Assembly: GCA_900552905.1 (NCBI GenBank)
Contig: USBR01000041.1
Location: 1 to 10,057 of the forward strand
Source of the DNA: an uncultured Succinatimonas sp.
GTDB lineage: Bacteria; Pseudomonadota; Gammaproteobacteria; Enterobacterales; Succinivibrionaceae
Reading direction: 5' to 3'
DNA length: 10,057 bases
Position numbers and translations under genes: made by a program
Notes under the pieces: model-generated
Database searches by the model: none
Told to the model about the DNA's origin: nothing
Seen by the model: the letters and a program-made list of their open reading frames with translations, nothing else
Shown here: in pieces, positions 1 to 6,699 of the stretch
How positions within the stretch are numbered: the stretch's first letter is position 1
How the letters are laid out: the number at the start of each line of letters is the position of its first letter

Positions 1-8
1 ATCTCCTT
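1..8 (-). promoter_or_regulatory. Possible Shine-Dalgarno of a divergent gene starting left of the window
   Basis: Read on the minus strand, the first eight bases give AAGGAGAT, a near-perfect Shine-Dalgarno sequence. Its start codon would fall just outside the left edge. This suggests that a leftward gene begins there and shares the A+T-rich intergenic region with the tRNA operon. The start codon itself cannot be seen, so this is an inference from eight bases only. Confidence 0.3.
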
Positions 9-60
9 GAATGTAATTTCTGTGACTGTATTTAGTCTAGACAATGAGCCTTAGGAGAAA

Positions 61-188
61 ATTAGGAATGATTATTTTTTAGATAAATTTGATAAATTTT
101 ATTTAAAGATTTATTTTTCAAGTAATTAAATATATTTTTAAGTTTTTATAAAATTGAGTGTTGACTTTAGGTTAAAGATCTATATAAT
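61..188 (+). promoter_or_regulatory. Strong sigma70-type promoter of the tRNA operon with A+T-rich upstream tract
   Basis: A -35 box TTGACT (161-166, five of six consensus bases) and a perfect -10 box TATAAT (183-188) are separated by 16 bp. Transcription would start near 195. The 100 bases before it (61-160) are about 88% A+T by hand count and contain A- and T-runs. That fits an UP element recognised by the RNA polymerase alpha subunit, as at other stable-RNA promoters. The stretch after the -10 box is T-rich, so the GC-rich discriminator typical of stringently controlled promoters is not evident. The promoter sits about 43 bases before the first tRNA and faces it. Confidence 0.8.
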
Positions 189-196
189 TGTTTTCC

Positions 197-234
197 GTTG
201 TTTAGACAACAGTTTCCTAAGGCAAGGTGCCTAG
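197..234 (+). other. 5' leader of the tRNA transcript with two small hairpins
   Basis: Two short inverted repeats lie between the predicted transcription start and the first tRNA. GTTGT (197-201) pairs with ACAAC (206-210) around the loop TTAG. CTAAGGC (217-223) pairs with GCCTAG (229-234) with one bulged A. They could protect the 5' end of the precursor or be recognised during 5' processing. Both are short enough that chance is possible. Confidence 0.35.
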
Positions 235-237
235 TTT

Positions 238-313
238 AGGGGTATCGCCAAGTGGTAAGGCAGCGGGTTTTGATCCCGCCATTGCTCAGGTTCGAATCCT
301 GATACCCCTGCCA
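238..313 (+). tRNA. tRNA-Gln (anticodon TTG)
   Basis: The cloverleaf folds by eye. Acceptor AGGGGTA (238-244) pairs with TACCCCT (303-309), followed by discriminator G and an encoded CCA (311-313). The D stem is GCC/GGC. The anticodon stem GCGGG/CCCGC encloses the loop TTTTGAT, giving anticodon TTG, which reads CAA and CAG. The T arm TCAGG/CCTGA has loop TTCGAAT. The sequence closely resembles E. coli tRNA-Gln, but the variable loop CATTGC is six bases rather than five, and the first pair is A-U. It is the first gene of a five-tRNA transcript and keeps the usual A at position 21, unlike the CTG isoacceptors next to it. Confidence 0.97.
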
Positions 314-335
314 CCTTAAATAGGAAATGAGAGAT

Positions 336-411
336 TGGGGTATCGCCAAGTGGTACGGCAGCGGATTCTGATTCCGCCATTACCTAGGTTCGAATCCTAG
401 TACCCCAGCCA
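336..411 (+). tRNA. tRNA-Gln (anticodon CTG), copy 1
   Basis: Acceptor TGGGGTA (336-342) pairs with TACCCCA (401-407), followed by discriminator G and encoded CCA. The anticodon stem GCGGA/TCCGC encloses TTCTGAT, giving anticodon CTG, which reads CAG. The T arm is CTAGG/CCTAG with TTCGAAT. The acceptor stem, including the weak U1-A72 pair favoured by glutaminyl-tRNA synthetase, matches E. coli tRNA-Gln. Two departures are a six-base variable loop (CATTAC) and C instead of A at position 21 (base 356). Only two bases separate its CCA end from the next tRNA. Confidence 0.96.
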
Positions 412-413
412 TT

Positions 414-490
414 GGCTATGTAGCTCAGTTGGTTAGAGCGCGGCACTCATAATGCTGAGGTCATTGGTTCAATTCCAATCATAGCTACCA
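414..490 (+). tRNA. tRNA-Met (elongator, anticodon CAT), copy 1
   Basis: Acceptor GGCTATG (414-420) pairs with CATAGCT, then discriminator A and encoded CCA (488-490). The anticodon stem CGGCA/TGCTG encloses CTCATAA, giving anticodon CAT. A paired 1-72 position and the absence of three G-C pairs flanking the anticodon loop argue against the initiator. Acceptor pairs U4-A69 and A5-U68 are those of elongator tRNA-Met; tRNA-Ile2, whose anticodon CAU is changed to lysidine by TilS, carries C-G pairs there. The first pair is a G-U wobble where E. coli has G-C. Gln/Met neighbours resemble the E. coli metT operon. Confidence 0.9.
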
Positions 491-515
491 TCTCTTTAGT
501 CTAAATCCTCTTTGT

Positions 516-591
516 TGGGGTATCGCCAAGTGGTACGGCAGCGGATTCTGATTCCGCCATTACCTAGGTTCGAATCCTAGTACCCCAGCCA
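516..591 (+). tRNA. tRNA-Gln (anticodon CTG), copy 2
   Basis: Base-for-base identical to the tRNA-Gln(CTG) at 336-411, including the CTG anticodon, the six-base variable loop, C at position 21 (base 536) and the encoded CCA. It is preceded by a 25-base pyrimidine-rich spacer. Together with the TTG isoacceptor it brings the operon to three Gln tRNAs. Confidence 0.96.
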
Positions 592-593
592 TT

Positions 594-670
594 GGCTATG
601 TAGCTCAGTTGGTTAGAGCGCGGCACTCATAATGCTGAGGTCATTGGTTCAATTCCAATCATAGCTACCA
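594..670 (+). tRNA. tRNA-Met (elongator, anticodon CAT), copy 2
   Basis: Identical to the tRNA-Met at 414-490, including the G1-U72 wobble and the encoded CCA (668-670). It is the last tRNA of the cluster. No hairpin with a T-run is evident after it; the following bases are pyrimidine-rich (CTCCTTTTTCTTCC), so termination may be factor-dependent, or the transcript may run on towards ydiJ. Confidence 0.9.
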
Positions 671-727
671 CTCCTTTTTCTTCCTTAAAATCCCTAGATA
701 TAACTCCTCTTTTTGGTGCAATACATT

Positions 728-760
728 TTGTACTGATTTAAATTCTGAAAAGTGTACAAT
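728..760 (+). promoter_or_regulatory. Candidate weak promoter and inverted repeat upstream of ydiJ
   Basis: TACAAT (755-760) is a good -10 box. The best -35 match at normal spacing is CTGATT (733-738, three of six, 16-bp spacer), so the promoter would be weak or need an activator. TTGTAC (728-733) and GTACAA (754-759) form a perfect six-base inverted repeat with a 20-base gap, and the right arm covers the -10 box. That arrangement fits a repressor site, but I cannot assign it to a known regulator. The rest of the 671-811 gap is A+T-rich and shows nothing else. Confidence 0.35.
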
Positions 761-811
761 ATATCTCACTTTTTTTAAATCAATTCGCAATTACCATACC
801 CGGAGGACAAT

Positions 812-3800
812 TTGATCCCGCGTATACAAGGCATTAATGCCGCCAAACCGCTATACCAAAATTTTATAGATGCGTTAAAGGGCGCAGGCTTTAAGGGAGA
901 TCTAGATAAATCTCATTCAGGAAGACTTTTATGCGCTACTGATAATTCTGTCTATCAGTGTATGCCGCAGGCAGTCATTTTCCCGCGTGATAGCGAGGAT
1001 ATCGCTTTAGCTTTTAAGACTGCTAAGCGTCCTGGTTTTGAGGGTATTATCTTCACCCCGCGCGGTGGTGGTACCGGCACTAATGGTCAATCCTTAAATC
1101 GCGGTATTACAATCGATCTCTCTCGCTATATGAAGCATGTAGGTGAGCTTGATAAAAGCGCGCATAGCCTCTGGGTTGAGTGTGGCTGTATTAAGGATGA
1201 GCTCAATGAGATGTTAAAGCCTCACGGCTTATTCTTTTCACCTGAATTATCTACCTCCAATCGTGCCACCATCGGCGGTATGATAAGTAACGACGCTGCC
1301 GGTCAAGGCTCTTTAAAGTATGGCCGTACCTCCTCTCATATTTTAAGTGTCAAAGTAGTCTTAGTTGATGGCACTATCACTGAATTTGGTCCGGTTAAAG
1401 GCGCTGAGCTTAAAGCATGCTTAGCCAAAGATGGTCTTGAAGGTGAAATCTATCGCACCTGCTATAAGATCTTAAAAGATAATCGTGGCGAGATTACCCG
1501 CAATTTTCCTAAATTAAACCGCTTTATGACCGGTTATGATTTAGCGCATGCCTATGATCCGCGTACTGGTACTTTAAATTTAGCCCGCCTTATCTGTGGT
1601 GCTGAAGGTACTTTAGCTACAGTCTTTGAGGCTAAGCTTGATTTAACGGCGATCCCGACTTTCCGTGAGCTTATGGTCGTAAAGTATGAAAACTTCGACT
1701 CCGCTTTACGCCATGCGGTAAAACTTGTGGATGCGGGAGTTTTATCTGTTGAGACTGTCGACTCTAAGGTCTTAAATTTAGCCAAACAGGATGTAGTCTG
1801 GAATGATGTTAAAGACTATATTCAGGAAGTTGCAGGCCATGAAATTCAGGGCATCAATATTGTCGAATTTGCAGGTTATGATGCACAAGCTGAGCATCAG
1901 CGTTTAGAAGCTCTCTTTGACGATACACAAAAGTGTGCTGAGACCTTTAAAAACGGTATCTTAGGCGCGCAGATCGCCTCTAGCCCTAAGGCCATTGCCG
2001 CTATCTATGGTATGCGTAAAAAGTCCGTAGGTTTATTAGGCAATGCCGCAGGTCGCCGTAAGCTTGTAGCCTTTACAGAAGATACCGTAGTGCCACCTAA
2101 GAATTTAGCTGATTATATTTTAGAATTTAGAGCTCTCTTAGATGGCATGAAGGTCCCTTATGGTATGTTCGGTCACGTCGATACAGGCCTTATGCATGTC
2201 CGTCCGGCTTTGGATTTAACTCAAAGTGAGGATAGGGAGAAACTCGTCAAGATTTCAAATGCCGTCGTCGAGCTCGTATCTAAATATAAAGGTCAGATGT
2301 GGGGTGAGCATGGCCGTGGCTATCGCTCCTGCTTTGGTGAGAAATTCTTCGGTAAGCTCTATCCTTTAGCCCGTCAGATTAAGGAAGTTTTTGATAAGGA
2401 CAATCTCTTAAATCCAGGCAAGATCTGCGTCCCCTTTAGCAATGATTATGACAAGCTTGTCGCTATCGACGGTCCGATGCGCGGTGATTTAGATAGAACC
2501 TTACCTATCTCGGTGCGTGAAAACTTCAAGGGCGCTTTAAGTTGCAATGGTAATGGTCAGTGCTTTAGCTATCAAAAGAGCTCCTTGATGTGCCCAAGCT
2601 ATCGTTATACCAAAAATCACGTCAATTCTCCTAAGGGTTATAGTGAATTAGCCCGTGAATGGTTGCGTCTTTTAAATGATAGAGGCTGTAATCCTAATGT
2701 AGAGGAATTGCAGGCCTTAACCGCTATTCCTAATCCTATCCGCTTTGCTAAGCGTGTTTATAACAGCATCTTTAAAAAGGATGATTATAGCTTAGAGTAT
2801 TTAGAGCATATTCGTACCTGTTTATCCTGTAAGTCCTGTAAGAGTATCTGCCCAGCCCATGTCAATGCCGCCGATCTCAATTCACGCTTCTTATCTTTAT
2901 ATTATGGCCGCTATTTAAGACCTACTATGGATCTCTTAGTGCTTAATGCCGAGATGATGGTACCTTTAATGGCTAAATTCCCTAAATATGCCAATCCTTT
3001 AGTACAAAATAAGTTCAGCGCTTATTTATGTGAAAAGCTTATCGGCATGGTGGATTTACCTAAATTCTCAGAAAAGCCTTTAAAGGAATTGTGCCGTGAC
3101 AATGGCTTTGAGCTCTTATCTACCGCGAAAGCCTTAAAGGATGAGCCTGAGGTTTTAATTGTCACCGATCCCTTCACGGCCGCTTATGAGGCTGAAGGCT
3201 TGATGATGATGGCCCGGGTCATGCGCGAATTAGGTTATCGTGTCGCCTTACTTAAGCCCTATATCAACGGTAAGCTCATGGTCATCCGTGGCGATCGCCG
3301 TCGCTTTGTCCATTATGCCGTCAAGCAAGCGGCTAGATTAGAGCGCCTCTCCCGGGCCCGCATTAAGCTTGTAGGCTTTGATCCGGCTTTAACTATTTGT
3401 TATCGCGACGAATATGTACAATTGCTTAAGGATATGCGCGGCAATTTTGAGGTTATGCTTCCTGAGGAATGGTTTGAGCGCGAATTAGCCACAAAGAAGC
3501 TACAAAATACCTTAGCTTCCTTAAAGTCTAAGCTTAGCGCCCTTAAGAATGAAGATAGTGAGCTCTTTAGCCCTTATTATCTCTTCACTCATTGTACTGA
3601 ACGCGCCTTAGTTCCTAAGAGTGTCACCATGTGGCAAAACGTCATGCAGTCATTCGATTTGCCGGTAATTCCGGTACCGGTCGCATGCTGTGGTATGGCG
3701 GGTTTACACGGTCATATGGTGCAAAATCAAGATGAGACCTATAAGGTCTATGAGCAAAATTGGAAGGGTGAGATCGCCAAGCGTCCTTTTGAGCATTGCT

Positions 3801-3907
3801 TAGTCACAGGCTTTAGCTGCAGATCGCAAGTTGAGCGTATGGAGCATAAGAAGCCTACTCATCCGCTCTTAGTCTTAGATGCGATTTTAAAGAGACTGCA
3901 TGCGTAA
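812..3907 (+). CDS. ydiJ: YdiJ-family FAD/4Fe-4S D-2-hydroxyacid (D-2-hydroxyglutarate) dehydrogenase
   Basis: The 1031 residues follow E. coli YdiJ (about 1018) from end to end. E. coli YdiJ is reported to oxidise D-2-hydroxyglutarate to 2-oxoglutarate; the substrate here is inferred by homology. The N-terminal half is a PCMH-type FAD domain with phosphate loop PRGGGTGTNG (83-92), then the oxidase C-terminal domain with HVDTGLMHVRP (455-465), WGEHGRG (497-503) and NPGKIC (534-539). A ferredoxin-like part follows with Cys 578, 584 and 594 and CLSCKSCKSICP (670-681). The C-terminal CCG domain has HC (927-928), CCG (959-961) and Cys1003. Start is TTG at 812, chosen because GGAGG lies at 802-806 with a five-base gap and the protein then begins MIP as in E. 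coli. Its stop overlaps the next gene by 8 nt. No signal peptide; probably cytoplasmic, passing electrons to quinones or another carrier. Confidence 0.94.
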   Translation: MIPRIQGINAAKPLYQNFIDALKGAGFKGDLDKSHSGRLLCATDNSVYQCMPQAVIFPRDSEDIALAFKTAKRPGFEGIIFTPRGGGTGTNGQSLNRGITIDLSRYMKHVGELDKSAHSLWVECGCIKDELNEMLKPHGLFFSPELSTSNRATIGGMISNDAAGQGSLKYGRTSSHILSVKVVLVDGTITEFGPVKGAELKACLAKDGLEGEIYRTCYKILKDNRGEITRNFPKLNRFMTGYDLAHAYDPRTGTLNLARLICGAEGTLATVFEAKLDLTAIPTFRELMVVKYENFDSALRHAVKLVDAGVLSVETVDSKVLNLAKQDVVWNDVKDYIQEVAGHEIQGINIVEFAGYDAQAEHQRLEALFDDTQKCAETFKNGILGAQIASSPKAIAAIYGMRKKSVGLLGNAAGRRKLVAFTEDTVVPPKNLADYILEFRALLDGMKVPYGMFGHVDTGLMHVRPALDLTQSEDREKLVKISNAVVELVSKYKGQMWGEHGRGYRSCFGEKFFGKLYPLARQIKEVFDKDNLLNPGKICVPFSNDYDKLVAIDGPMRGDLDRTLPISVRENFKGALSCNGNGQCFSYQKSSLMCPSYRYTKNHVNSPKGYSELAREWLRLLNDRGCNPNVEELQALTAIPNPIRFAKRVYNSIFKKDDYSLEYLEHIRTCLSCKSCKSICPAHVNAADLNSRFLSLYYGRYLRPTMDLLVLNAEMMVPLMAKFPKYANPLVQNKFSAYLCEKLIGMVDLPKFSEKPLKELCRDNGFELLSTAKALKDEPEVLIVTDPFTAAYEAEGLMMMARVMRELGYRVALLKPYINGKLMVIRGDRRRFVHYAVKQAARLERLSRARIKLVGFDPALTICYRDEYVQLLKDMRGNFEVMLPEEWFERELATKKLQNTLASLKSKLSALKNEDSELFSPYYLFTHCTERALVPKSVTMWQNVMQSFDLPVIPVPVACCGMAGLHGHMVQNQDETYKVYEQNWKGEIAKRPFEHCLVTGFSCRSQVERMEHKKPTHPLLVLDAILKRLHA

Positions 3908-4409
3908 AAGTGAGATTTTAGTTTATATATTAGGGACCATGGCCTTGATGGTCATAGTTCCTATCATGATTGTCGCTATCGGCATCTATATGCCCAAGAC
4001 ATTTTTACCTAAGTGCTTAATCACGCCCATTTTAGGGGGCATGATCGCCATTTTAGGAGTGTTTTTTACCGTGTGGGCTAATCTTGAGCTCTATAAAAAG
4101 GGCAAGGGTGGACCTGCGGTATTTGGCAAAATTAAGCTGATGGCAGAAACCTCATCATTAGTAACTACAGGCCCATATGCTTTATGTCGCAATCCCATGC
4201 ATTTAGGCTTAGTTTTGTTATATGTGGGGCTATCATGCGCTGTAAATTCGTTATATAGTTTAGTAATTCCCTTAGTGTTTGGGGTCTTTGCATACGCTTT
4301 TGCTATATTTTTAGACGAACCGCGTTTGCGTCGTGATTTTGGGGCAGAATTTGCACAGTGGGCCTCTACAACCCCACGTTTTCTGCCTAAGACCCGTAAG
4401 AAAAAATAA
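3900..4409 (+). CDS. Membrane methyltransferase, isoprenylcysteine/phospholipid methyltransferase (ICMT/PEMT) superfamily
   Basis: A 169-residue membrane protein with four likely hydrophobic segments at about 6-30, 40-64, 101-114 and 117-138. The cofactor-binding signature is clear: GPYALCRNPMHLG (91-103), followed near the C-terminus by DEPRLRRDFG (139-148) and the TPRFLP ending (158-163) before a basic tail. Families with this fold use S-adenosylmethionine to methylate isoprenylcysteine, phosphatidylethanolamine or other small membrane-embedded groups. Bacterial members of this size mostly have no known substrate, and none can be assigned here. ATG at 3900 lies inside the end of ydiJ (8-nt overlap), so translation is probably coupled; the upstream AAAGAGA is only a weak ribosome site. 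Leu and Val codons look less biased than in its neighbours, suggesting lower expression or a different history. Confidence 0.82.
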   Translation: MRKSEILVYILGTMALMVIVPIMIVAIGIYMPKTFLPKCLITPILGGMIAILGVFFTVWANLELYKKGKGGPAVFGKIKLMAETSSLVTTGPYALCRNPMHLGLVLLYVGLSCAVNSLYSLVIPLVFGVFAYAFAIFLDEPRLRRDFGAEFAQWASTTPRFLPKTRKKK

Positions 4410-4440
4410 CTGCATAGTTTAAGTTAGGAGTAGTTGACAT

Positions 4441-6153
4441 ATGACCATGATGTCGGGCGCACAGATGTTAGTGCGTACCTTAGAAGATTTAGGTGTGGAT
4501 ACATTATTCGGTTATCCTGGCGGTGCAGTATTAGACATCTATGATGCCCTCCTTCAGTCAAAAAAGATTCATCACGTCTTAGGCCGTCATGAGCAGGGTG
4601 TAGCTCATGCCGCTGACGGTTATGCCCGTGCCACTGGCCGTGTCGGTGTCGCCCTTGTAACCTCAGGCCCTGGTGCTACTAATACTGTAACCTCTATCGC
4701 CACCGCTTATATGGACTCAATTCCGATGGTAGTGATCACAGGTCAGGTCGGTACCCCGCTTATCGGTTCTGATGCTTTCCAAGAAGTTGATACTGTCGGT
4801 ATCACCCGTCCTATTGTCAAGCATTCCTATTTATGCCAAAAGGCCTTGGATATTCCGCGTTATATCCGTCAGGCCTTCTATTTAGCCGCATCCGGACGCC
4901 CAGGCCCTGTTGTAGTCGACGTTCCTAAGGATTGTGTGCGTCCGTCACAGCTCTTTGAGTATCCTGAGGATGATGGCGAGGTTAAGATGCGCTCTTATCG
5001 TCCGACCCGTCAGGGCCATCGCGGTCAGGTTAAGCGTGCCGCTAAGATGATCTTAGAGGCTAAGCGTCCGATCTTAATGATTGGTGGCGGTGTTGTTTTA
5101 TCTGAGTGCTCTCAGGAAATTCGTGATTTAGTCGCTAAGTATAATTTACCTGTGACCTCAACTCTCATGGGTTTAGGTGCCTATCCGGCTTCAGGTAAGA
5201 ACTTCTTAGGTATGCTCGGTATGCACGGTACCTATGAGGCTAATGAGGCTATGGATAAGGCCGATGTCGTCTTTGCTATCGGCGTGCGCTTTGACGATCG
5301 TGTCACTAATAATATTCAGAAGTTCTGTCCGGCCGCTAAGATCATTCATGTCGATATTGATCCTGCTTCCATCTCTAAGACCGTCAATGCCGATATTCCG
5401 ATTGTAGGCGATGCTAAGACTGTTTTAGCTCAGTTTGATGAGGCTTTCAAAGAGCTCAATTTACCGCAAGATGTAGCCGCTTTGCAGGCATGGTGGGATA
5501 CCATCAACTCCTGGCGCAGTGTTAAGTGCTTAGACTATAAGAAAGATCAAGAGCTGATTAAGCCTCAGGAGATCGTCGAGACTTTAAGCCGTCTTACCGA
5601 GGGTAAGGCCATTATCGCCACTGATGTCGGTCAGCATCAGATGTTCACCGCTCTTTACTATAAGTTCAGTGAGCCGCGTCAGTTCTTAACCTCAGGTGGT
5701 TTAGGCACCATGGGTTACGGCTTCCCAGCCGCTATCGGCGCTAAGATCGGTAAGCCTGATACTCCGGTATGTCTAATTACCGGTGATGGTAGCTTCCAGA
5801 TGAATATTCAGGAGCTCTCCACCTGCTTAGAGTTCAATATCCCCGTTAAGATCTTTATCTGCGACAATCACACCTTAGGTATGGTGCGTCAGTGGCAGCG
5901 TATGTTCTATAAAGGCCATATCAGCTCTACTAACTTAAACTTCAATCCTGACTTTGTCGCCTTAGCTAAGGCTTATGGTCATGAGGCCTTCTTTGTGGAG
6001 AAACCATCTGACTTAGAAGCTACCATGAAGAAAGCTTTAGCGATGAAGGATAAGCTTGTGATTGTCGATATTCTCTGTGATACCAATGCTCAGGTACTGC
6101 CGATGCAGCAGATGGGCGGTAGCATGGCTGATATGTTTTTAAATGAGGATTAA
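4441..6153 (+). CDS. ilvI: Acetolactate synthase (AHAS) catalytic subunit, copy 1
   Basis: The 570 residues match E. coli IlvI (574) throughout. AHAS condenses pyruvate with a second pyruvate or with 2-ketobutyrate, using thiamine diphosphate, Mg and FAD, in the first shared step of Val, Leu and Ile synthesis. The pyrimidine-binding domain carries GYPGGA (24-29) and the catalytic Glu51 in RHEQ. The middle FAD domain has GVRFDDR (281-287). The pyrophosphate domain has GDG (448-450) and Asn476 for Mg; the residue before it is Asp instead of the usual Asn. Trp485 in MVRQWQ corresponds to E. coli AHAS II Trp464, which favours 2-ketobutyrate as acceptor. The chosen ATG (4441) lies ten bases after AGGAG (4426-4430); ATGs two and three codons later are alternatives. 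It follows the methyltransferase by 31 bp and precedes ilvH-1 by three bases. No leader peptide or attenuator is visible in the gap. Confidence 0.96.
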   Translation: MTMMSGAQMLVRTLEDLGVDTLFGYPGGAVLDIYDALLQSKKIHHVLGRHEQGVAHAADGYARATGRVGVALVTSGPGATNTVTSIATAYMDSIPMVVITGQVGTPLIGSDAFQEVDTVGITRPIVKHSYLCQKALDIPRYIRQAFYLAASGRPGPVVVDVPKDCVRPSQLFEYPEDDGEVKMRSYRPTRQGHRGQVKRAAKMILEAKRPILMIGGGVVLSECSQEIRDLVAKYNLPVTSTLMGLGAYPASGKNFLGMLGMHGTYEANEAMDKADVVFAIGVRFDDRVTNNIQKFCPAAKIIHVDIDPASISKTVNADIPIVGDAKTVLAQFDEAFKELNLPQDVAALQAWWDTINSWRSVKCLDYKKDQELIKPQEIVETLSRLTEGKAIIATDVGQHQMFTALYYKFSEPRQFLTSGGLGTMGYGFPAAIGAKIGKPDTPVCLITGDGSFQMNIQELSTCLEFNIPVKIFICDNHTLGMVRQWQRMFYKGHISSTNLNFNPDFVALAKAYGHEAFFVEKPSDLEATMKKALAMKDKLVIVDILCDTNAQVLPMQQMGGSMADMFLNED

Positions 6154-6156
6154 AGC

Positions 6157-6657
6157 ATGCGTCAGATCATCTCTATTCTTTTAGAAAATGAAATCGGTGC
6201 ACTCTCTCGCGTTGTCGGCCTGTTTTCACAGCGTGGTTATAATATTACCGCGATTACCGCCGCCCCTACTGAGGACAATACACTCTCACGTATCACCATC
6301 TTAACTGAGGGTGATAATGTTGCCGCCGAGCGCATTACCAAGCAACTACATAAGCTTGTCAATGTCATCAAGGTCTCCTCCATTGCCGATGACAATGCCA
6401 TGGTAGAGCGTGAAATCCTTTTTGTGAAGGTGCAGGCTTTAGGTCATAATGTCCGTGAGGAATTAAAGACCTTATGCGATATCTTTAAAGCGGAGATCGT
6501 CGATTTAACTCCAGAGATCTTTATTGTGCAGTACGTCAATACCTCCTCTGAGGTCGATAGATTCCTGAAGGCTATTTCCTCTGAGTCTGACGTCATTGAG
6601 ACAGTACGTTCTGGTGTCTGTGGTATTTTCCGCGGCGATCATTCATTACATTCATAA
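6157..6657 (+). CDS. ilvH: Acetolactate synthase regulatory subunit, copy 1
   Basis: At 166 residues it has the normal IlvH length (163 in E. coli). It has an N-terminal ACT domain (about 1-75) and a C-terminal AHAS small-subunit domain (about 85-160). The subunit activates the catalytic chain and mediates feedback inhibition by valine. Residues that affect valine binding or sensitivity in E. coli IlvH are present: Asn11, Gly14, Ser17 and Asn29. Right after Asn29, however, the usual NIESLTVAP reads NITAITAAP (29-37), and the normal Pro41 is Asn. These changes lie on the ACT strand beside the effector site and may alter inhibition. GAGG (6145-6148) inside the end of ilvI-1 gives an eight-base spacing to ATG 6157. 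The gene is translated with ilvI-1 and is followed by a hairpin at 6670. Confidence 0.95.
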   Translation: MRQIISILLENEIGALSRVVGLFSQRGYNITAITAAPTEDNTLSRITILTEGDNVAAERITKQLHKLVNVIKVSSIADDNAMVEREILFVKVQALGHNVREELKTLCDIFKAEIVDLTPEIFIVQYVNTSSEVDRFLKAISSESDVIETVRSGVCGIFRGDHSLHS

Positions 6658-6669
6658 CATCTCTAAATA

Positions 6670-6695
6670 AGACGGGCACAAGCCCGTCTGCTTTC
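6670..6695 (+). terminator. GC-rich hairpin after ilvH-1, probable partial terminator
   Basis: AGACGGGC (6670-6677) pairs perfectly with GCCCGTCT (6682-6689) around the loop ACAA, giving eight pairs. What follows is GCTTTCC, with only three T residues, so as an intrinsic terminator it would be leaky. It lies between ilvH-1 and the SUFU gene; its 3' foot is ten bases before that gene's ATG, so it could also protect mRNA ends or influence initiation. The stem itself is directly visible; its role is inferred. Confidence 0.65.
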
Positions 6696-6699
6696 CATC

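Larger units (their letters stand above)
335..490 (+). repeat. Direct repeat unit 1: tRNA-Gln(CTG) + tRNA-Met cassette
   Basis: This 156-bp block is identical at every base to 515-670. It holds one tRNA-Gln(CTG), a two-base spacer (TT) and one tRNA-Met. The identity stops almost exactly at the tRNA ends; the flanking spacers 314-334 and 491-514 are unrelated. This suggests a duplication whose copies are kept identical by selection or gene conversion. Confidence 0.95.
515..670 (+). repeat. Direct repeat unit 2: tRNA-Gln(CTG) + tRNA-Met cassette
   Basis: Second copy of the 156-bp cassette, offset by 180 bases from the first and identical to it, including the two-base spacer between the tRNAs. 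The sequence before and after it shares nothing evident with the flanks of the first copy. Confidence 0.95.

Noticed and set aside
414..490. CAT-anticodon tRNA as tRNA-Ile2 (lysidine-modified) rather than tRNA-Met.
   Set aside because: Acceptor pairs U4-A69 and A5-U68 are those of elongator tRNA-Met; tRNA-Ile2 carries C-G pairs there. Two copies next to Gln tRNAs also fit the metT-type operon.
578..594. Window-specific loss of an iron-sulfur ligand in YdiJ (CNGNGQC with three Cys around protein residues 578-594).
   Set aside because: The numbers are protein residues, not bases. As I recall it, E. coli YdiJ has the same CNGNGxC...MCPS pattern, so this is a family trait, not a defect here.
335..670. 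Repeated blocks as a CRISPR-like or mobile repeat array.
   Set aside because: The repeats are tRNA genes that fold into cloverleaves; there are only two copies and no short regular spacers.
4410..4440. Leader-peptide attenuator or branched-chain-amino-acid control element before ilvI-1.
   Set aside because: The gap is only 31 bases, with no room for a leader peptide rich in Val/Leu/Ile codons and no hairpin pair; the 40-base gap before ilvI-2 is likewise empty.
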